Source: Microbacterium sp. GCS4 (GTDB taxonomy: Bacteria; Actinomycetota; Actinomycetes; Actinomycetales; Microbacteriaceae). Taken from it: a stretch of 64,000 nt of DNA. Shown one piece after another: positions 60,531 through 64,000 of the stretch; position 1 is the stretch's first letter, and every line of letters begins with the position of its first letter. The notes beneath the pieces were generated by a model that was given only the letters and a program-made list of their open reading frames with translations, had not been told where the DNA came from and did no database searches. The position numbers and the translations under genes are program-made. Location of the stretch: assembly GCF_001262495.1 (NCBI RefSeq), contig NZ_LGYE01000001.1, positions 248,001-312,000 of the forward strand, read 5' to 3'.

Positions 60531-60582
60531 GAAGTCTGTCTAGCGCATGATCGCTGTCCACGACAGATCTGCGAGACCTCGG

Positions 60583-60665
60583 TGCCGGCGGTGGGACTCG
60601 AACCCACACGCCCTCACGGACAGAGCATTTTGAGTGCTCCGCGTCTGCCATTCCGCCACGCCGGC
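60583..60665 (-). tRNA. tRNA-Leu (anticodon CAA)
   Basis: An 83-base tRNA on the minus strand. The acceptor stem GCCGGCG pairs with CGCCGGC, with discriminator A. The D arm (GCGGAATGGCAGACGC), anticodon stem GAGCA/TGCTC with loop CTCAAAA (anticodon CAA, reading UUG), a long type II variable arm (GTCCGTGAGGGC) and the T arm GTGGG-TTCGAGT-CCCAC are all clear. The long variable arm and A discriminator fit leucine. The 3' CCA is not encoded. Confidence 0.95.
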
Positions 60666-60754
60666 TCGTGTGTCGCGTCTACGACTGTAGCGCAGCACGA
60701 CTGCACGGATGTGCGCGGACGGGTGCCTTCCCGGCCGCGGAGGAGTCTCTCCAC

Positions 60755-60760
60755 TAGGAT
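60755..60760 (+). promoter_or_regulatory. Putative -10 element TAGGAT for leaderless pdtaR
   Basis: TAGGAT lies exactly 6 bases before the GTG start. The GGAGG in between is only one base from the start codon, too close to work as a ribosome site. Confidence 0.5.
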
Positions 60761-60766
60761 GGAGGC

Positions 60767-61384
60767 GTGACAGAGCAAGAACAGGCTGAGCAGCCCACGG
60801 CATCCGCACCTCGACGCGTCGTCGTCGCCGAGGACGAATCGCTGATCCGCCTCGACATCGTCGAGATCCTCCGCGACAACGGATTCGATGTCGTCGGCGA
60901 GGCCGGAGACGGCGAGACGGCGGTGGCGCTGGCGACCGAGCTGCGTCCCGACCTCGTCATCATGGATGTCAAGATGCCTCAGCTCGACGGCATCAGCGCC
61001 GCGGAGAAGCTGCACAAGGGCAACATCGCGCCCGTGGTTCTGCTGACCGCGTTCAGCCAGAAGGAGCTCGTGGAACGGGCGAGCGAGGCGGGCGCGCTGG
61101 CCTATGTGGTCAAGCCGTTCACGCCGAACGACCTGCTTCCCGCGATCGAGATCGCGCTCGCGCGCCACGAGCAGATCATCACGCTCGAGGCCGAGGTCGC
61201 CGACATGGTCGAACGCTTCGAGACCCGCAAGCTCGTCGATCGCGCCAAGGGCCTGCTCAACGAGAAGATGGGACTCTCCGAGCCCGAGGCCTTCCGCTGG
61301 ATCCAGAAGGCCTCGATGGATCGTCGTCTCACGATGCAGGATGTCGCCAAGGCGATCATCGAGCAGCTCGCACCGAAGAAGTAG
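60767..61384 (+). CDS. pdtaR: ANTAR-domain response regulator (PdtaR-like)
   Basis: A 205-residue response regulator that acts on RNA rather than DNA. The receiver domain (about 16-130) has the acidic pair E22-D23, phospho-acceptor D67 (VIMDVKMP), Thr in LLTAFS and Lys116 (VVKPF). After a coiled-coil linker comes an ANTAR domain (about 145-200; LVDRAKGLLNEKMGLSEPEAFRWIQKAS), which binds paired hairpins in nascent mRNA to prevent termination. Its place between pyk and polA matches Rv1626 (PdtaR) in M. tuberculosis, from memory. The cognate kinase (PdtaS-like) is not here. Confidence 0.92.
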   Translation: MTEQEQAEQPTASAPRRVVVAEDESLIRLDIVEILRDNGFDVVGEAGDGETAVALATELRPDLVIMDVKMPQLDGISAAEKLHKGNIAPVVLLTAFSQKELVERASEAGALAYVVKPFTPNDLLPAIEIALARHEQIITLEAEVADMVERFETRKLVDRAKGLLNEKMGLSEPEAFRWIQKASMDRRLTMQDVAKAIIEQLAPKK

Positions 61385-61388
61385 CACG

Positions 61389-61922
61389 ATGCATCCGCTC
61401 GATGCGGATCACGTGCTTCGTCCGGTTCGCACGGGCGATGGGGCAGCGCTGGCACGGGCGTACGCCGCGAACAGGGAGCATCTCGCCCCCTGGGAGCCGT
61501 CGCGCTCGGACGTGTTCTTCACGCGGTCGCACCAGGAGCAGCACGTCGAACAGTGCCTCGCAGACGTCCGGGCAGGACGTGGGTACCGCTTCGTGATCGA
61601 GTCGGGTGACGGAGAGATCCGCGGCCGGGTCAACCTGAACAACGTCGTGCGCGGAGCTTTCTGGAGCGCCGATCTGGGCTATTGGATCGATGGCCGTCAT
61701 ACTCGCCGAGGACTCGCTGGACGTGCGGTCGCTCTCGTCTCGGAGCACGCTCGCACGGAGCTGCACCTGCATCGCCTGCAGGCGGCGACCCTGCTCCACA
61801 ACACCGCGTCGCAGCGCGTTCTGACCTCGGCCGGATTCGAACGCATCGGCATCGCCCCTCAGTATCTGCGCATCGCGGGGGAGTGGCAGGACCACGTGCT
61901 CTTCCAGCGCATCCTCGTGTGA
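61389..61922 (+). CDS. GNAT acetyltransferase, RimJ/RimL type
   Basis: A 177-residue GNAT-family protein. It shows VLRPVRTGDGAALARAYAANREHLAPWEP at the N-terminus (read in pieces), the beta-bulge VNLNNVVRGAFWSADLGYWID, the acetyl-CoA loop HTRRGLAGRAVALV (Q/R-x-x-G-x-G/A type) and the closing NTASQRVLTSAGFERIGIA, as in ribosomal-protein N-acetyltransferases. The true substrate cannot be told. It starts 4 bases after the pdtaR stop, so the two are probably co-transcribed. Confidence 0.9.
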   Translation: MHPLDADHVLRPVRTGDGAALARAYAANREHLAPWEPSRSDVFFTRSHQEQHVEQCLADVRAGRGYRFVIESGDGEIRGRVNLNNVVRGAFWSADLGYWIDGRHTRRGLAGRAVALVSEHARTELHLHRLQAATLLHNTASQRVLTSAGFERIGIAPQYLRIAGEWQDHVLFQRILV

Positions 61923-62001
61923 TCCCTCCTCCACGGATGCCTTCGTCGAGATACTTCTCCACACTGGCTCGATCACGCCCCGCGAGCAGCGACGCGACGC
62001 G

Positions 62002-62007
62002 TAGTGT
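62002..62007 (+). promoter_or_regulatory. Putative -10 element TAGTGT for the coiled-coil gene
   Basis: TAGTGT lies exactly 6 bases before the ATG at 62014, with no ribosome site in between; again consistent with leaderless transcription. Confidence 0.45.
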
Positions 62008-62013
62008 CGTCGC

Positions 62014-62289
62014 ATGCCATTGAGCCCCGCCGCCCTCCAGCTCCGCGTCGAGCAGAACACGAACGACATCGCATCGATCTACGAGATCCTCGAGGGGATC
62101 GGCAAGAAGCTCGACGAGCACGACGCGCGTTTCGACGGCATCGACGGGCGTCTCGACGGCATCGACGGGCGTCTCGACGGCATCGACGGGCGTCTCGACG
62201 GCATCGACGGGCGTCTCGACGGACTGAGCTCGCAGATGGCCGAGGTGCTCGGCATCCTTCGAGAGGGGATCAGACCGGAAGGTCCTTGA
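62014..62289 (+). CDS. Small heptad-repeat coiled-coil protein
   Basis: A 91-residue protein of unknown function. Residues 8-36 form an amphipathic helix (LRVEQNTNDIASIYEILEGIG), followed by tandem heptads: one F-D-G-I-D-G-R and repeated L-D-G-I-D-G-R (about 40-68), ending in LDGLSSQMAEVLGILREG. A Phe/Leu at position a and Ile at d every seven residues make a parallel coiled coil likely despite the glycines. The 3' end overlaps the convergent thioesterase gene by 20 bases. High coding quality at the ends supports a real gene. Confidence 0.72.
   Translation: MPLSPAALQLRVEQNTNDIASIYEILEGIGKKLDEHDARFDGIDGRLDGIDGRLDGIDGRLDGIDGRLDGLSSQMAEVLGILREGIRPEGP
62131..62223 (+). repeat. 21-bp tandem repeat within the coiled-coil gene
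   Basis: Unit CTCGACGGCATCGACGGGCGT: one near-copy beginning TTC at 62131-62151, three identical copies at 62152-62214, then a partial unit to 62223. Each unit encodes two seven-residue turns' worth of L-D-G-I-D-G-R pattern (7 residues). Identical synonymous positions show the copies are recent or kept equal by recombination. Confidence 0.95.
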
Positions 62290-62692
62290 TCATGTTGGTG
62301 ATGCGGATCGTCGAGCATCGGCGTCCCTGATCATCGGTCACGACGATCTCATGCACGGTGATGCTGCGTCCGAGGTGGACCGGGGTGCATACACCGGTCA
62401 CGAGACCGGAAGTGGCGGAGCGCGTATGCGTCGCATTGATGTCCACGCCGACGGCGAGACGGCCATGACCCGCGTGAAGATTGGCCGCCATGGAGCCGAG
62501 CGACTCGCCGAGCACCACGTAGGCGCCTCCGTGCATGAGTCCCACAGGCTGCGTGTTGCCCTCGACCGGCATCGTCGCGACGCATCGGTCCGTGGCGAAC
62601 TCGACGAACTCCATGCCCATCTTCTCGGCGAGCGCCCCCATGCCCCGTGCCGTCGCCCAGTCGAGTCCGGTCCCGGACACTGTCTCGCTCAT
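62270..62692 (-). CDS. Hotdog-fold thioesterase, PaaI family
   Basis: A 140-residue hotdog protein. The motif QPVGLMHGGAYVVLGESLGSMAA holds the HGG turn and catalytic Glu/Asp position typical of PaaI/EntH-type acyl-CoA thioesterases, followed by VGVDINATHTRSA and CTPVHLGRSITVHEI. It probably hydrolyses an aromatic or menaquinone-pathway acyl-CoA such as DHNA-CoA, but the substrate is not visible. It diverges from polA across a 45-base gap and overlaps the convergent coiled-coil gene. Confidence 0.92.
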   Translation of the reverse strand: MSETVSGTGLDWATARGMGALAEKMGMEFVEFATDRCVATMPVEGNTQPVGLMHGGAYVVLGESLGSMAANLHAGHGRLAVGVDINATHTRSATSGLVTGVCTPVHLGRSITVHEIVVTDDQGRRCSTIRITNMIKDLPV

Positions 62693-62725
62693 GAAGCCTC
62701 CTCAGCGCGTGTCCGTGGTCCTCGT

Positions 62726-62731
62726 TAGGCT
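62726..62731 (+). promoter_or_regulatory. Putative -10 element TAGGCT for leaderless polA
   Basis: TAGGCT is exactly 6 bases before the GTG start of polA, in the short divergent gap with the thioesterase gene. GACAGG between them is not a usable ribosome site. Confidence 0.5.
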
Positions 62732-62737
62732 GACAGG

Positions 62738-64000
62738 GTGACGGACTCCGCAAAGCCTACCCTCATGGTCGTCGATGGCCACTCGCTCGCCTACCGCGCC
62801 TTCTTCGCGCTCCCGGTGGACAACTTCACCACCAAGGACAACCAGCACACGAACGCCATCTACGGGTTCCTATCGATGCTGGTGAACCTGATCAAGGCCG
62901 AGCAGCCCACGCATCTGGCGATCGCGTTCGACACCTCCCGCCACTCCTTCCGCACGGATGAGTACCCCGAGTACAAGGCCACGCGCTCCGAGACGCCCCA
63001 GGAGTTCCGTGGGCAGATCCCCCTGCTCCAGGACTGCCTCGCCGCGATGTCGATCCCGGTCCTGACGAAAGAGGGCATCGAGGCGGACGACATCCTCGCG
63101 ACCCTGTCCACCCAGGGGGCCGAGCAGGGCTATGAGGTCCTCGTGGTCTCGGGCGATCGCGACACGATCCAGCTCGTGAACGATGACATCACCCTGCTGT
63201 ATCCCAACGTGCAGGGGGTGTCGCAGCTCAAGCGCTACGACCCGACCACCGTGCAGGAGCGCTACGGCGTACGCCCCGAGCAGTACCCCGACATCGCGGC
63301 CCTCGTGGGTGAGACGAGCGACAACCTCCCCGGTGTGCCCAAGGTCGGCGAGAAGACGGCCGTCAAATGGCTCACGCAGTTCGGATCGCTCGACGAGCTG
63401 CTCGCGCGCGCAGAGGAGATCAAAGGCGTCGTCGGCGGCAACCTCCGCGACCACATCGAGGACGTGCGCCGGAACCGCAAGCTCAACCGCCTGTTGCGCG
63501 ATGTCGAGCTCCCGGTCGCACCGGACGACCTCTCGGTGAGGCCGATCGACGCGCAGGCCGTGCGCGACATCTTCGCGCGTCTCGAGTTCCGCACGCTGCT
63601 GCCTCGGGTGTTCGACGCCGTCGGCGCCGGCGAGGTCGCAGACGATCCGGCCGCGGTGGTCGAGCTGCCGAGTCCCGAGCAGCTCGACGCTGCGGGCTTC
63701 GCCGCCTGGGCACAGGCACAAGAGGGGGATGTCGCGCTCCGCGTGGTCGTGCAGAACGGCGTGCCCACGCGCCTCGGAGCGGCGACGGTCGAGGCACTCC
63801 GCGAGGTCGATTGGAGCGAAGCGACCGCAGGGGATCTCGCCGAGTGGCTGCAATCCGACCGGCCCAAGGTGCTCCACGACGCCAAGCCGCAGGTCAAGGC
63901 GCTGCTCCGGCGCGGCATCCGCCTCGACGGCCTGGCCTACGACACCAGTCTCGCCGGATGGCTGCTGCGCCCGAGCTTCCCGGATAAGACTCTCGCCGAT
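62738..64000 (+). CDS. polA: DNA polymerase I, N-terminal part (3' end missing)
   Basis: The first 421 codons of polA are open to the right edge, so the polymerase domain lies outside the window. Residues 1-300 form the 5'-3' exonuclease: LMVVDGHSLAYRAFFALP, FDTSRHSFRTDEYPEYKATR, EGIEADDILATL, VSGDRDTIQLV and the helix-hairpin-helix GETSDNLPGVPKVGEKTA. After that comes the start of the 3'-5' exonuclease-like domain, with VLHDAKPQVKALLRRG and YDTSLAGWLL. GTG start is set by the family N-terminus and the upstream promoter element. It acts in Okazaki-fragment processing and repair. Confidence 0.97.
   Translation, partial: MTDSAKPTLMVVDGHSLAYRAFFALPVDNFTTKDNQHTNAIYGFLSMLVNLIKAEQPTHLAIAFDTSRHSFRTDEYPEYKATRSETPQEFRGQIPLLQDCLAAMSIPVLTKEGIEADDILATLSTQGAEQGYEVLVVSGDRDTIQLVNDDITLLYPNVQGVSQLKRYDPTTVQERYGVRPEQYPDIAALVGETSDNLPGVPKVGEKTAVKWLTQFGSLDELLARAEEIKGVVGGNLRDHIEDVRRNRKLNRLLRDVELPVAPDDLSVRPIDAQAVRDIFARLEFRTLLPRVFDAVGAGEVADDPAAVVELPSPEQLDAAGFAAWAQAQEGDVALRVVVQNGVPTRLGAATVEALREVDWSEATAGDLAEWLQSDRPKVLHDAKPQVKALLRRGIRLDGLAYDTSLAGWLLRPSFPDKTLAD

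Noticed and set aside
60583..60665. tRNA-Leu as an integration site for a mobile element
   Set aside because: No integrase and no direct repeat of the tRNA 3' end was seen on either side; neighbours are conserved housekeeping genes.
62131..62223. Possible small CRISPR array
   Set aside because: Repeats are directly adjacent with no spacers and lie in frame inside a coding gene.
62079..62318. Minus-strand frame with repeated R-R-P-S-M-P-S
   Set aside because: It is the reverse reading of the 21-bp repeat in the coiled-coil gene; the plus-strand heptads make structural sense and this does not.

Overview
This 64 kb window is a contiguous piece of chromosome from a high-GC actinobacterium. It is most likely a member of the Microbacteriaceae close to Microbacterium. 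That assignment rests on gene content and order recalled from the group, not on a database search. Supporting signs are the strong G/C bias at third codon positions, frequent GTG and TTG starts, actinobacterial marker families (HGxxPAAW protein, Trp-operon membrane protein, ANTAR response regulator next to polA, a PriA without helicase motifs, an mIHF domain) and long chains of genes joined by 1-8 bp overlaps.

Layout. 1-4.9 kb holds the end of ruvA, then ruvB, yajC, secD and secF (Holliday-junction branch migration and Sec accessory complex). 4.9-7.2 kb is the (p)ppGpp synthetase/hydrolase rel. 7.2-9.6 kb carries three minus-strand genes: an AbiEi-like orphan, a DUF349 coiled-coil protein and a small membrane protein. 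9.7-11.8 kb has rarA and a frameshifted minus-strand gene remnant. 12-22.9 kb is a housekeeping block: rpsD, a small membrane protein, alaS, ruvX, mltG, the shikimate genes aroE-aroC-aroK-aroB-aroQ, efp and nusB. 22.9-28.2 kb is the most accessory part: a large SNF2 helicase, a metallo-beta-lactamase/Rieske fusion that resembles a permuted CMP-sialic acid hydroxylase, and an RHH/PIN toxin-antitoxin pair with a clear operator palindrome. 28.2-38.1 kb is the pyrimidine operon pyrR-pyrB-pyrC-(membrane protein)-carA-carB-pyrF running into a fused mIHF-guanylate kinase and rpoZ. It begins with a PyrR-binding hairpin in the leader. 38.2-44.6 kb holds metK, priA, fmt, rsmB and rpe. 44.6-51.6 kb is a his-trp supercluster (hisE-hisG-hisF-hisI, two small membrane proteins, trpC-trpB-trpA, lgt) in which trpE is not at its usual place. 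51.7-59.2 kb is glutamate synthase (gltB-gltD) and pyruvate kinase. 59.3-64 kb holds a secreted lipase, tRNA-Leu(CAA), the ANTAR regulator, an acetyltransferase, a short repeat coiled-coil protein, a hotdog thioesterase and the first third of polA, cut by the right edge.

How it works together. Most genes supply central metabolism: chorismate, UMP, histidine, tryptophan, glutamate and S-adenosylmethionine. The rest serve translation (rpsD, alaS, efp, fmt, rsmB, tRNA), DNA repair and replication (ruvAB, rarA, priA, polA) and stress control (rel, pdtaR). Start-stop overlaps suggest translational coupling across the aro, pyr, his and trp runs. Several transcription units begin with a TAnnnT hexamer exactly 6 nt before the start codon, which suggests leaderless mRNAs. 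I saw no insertion sequence, prophage, CRISPR array or origin. No stretch longer than 300 bases lacks a gene. The largest gap outside genes is the 206 bases between the gene remnant and rpsD.
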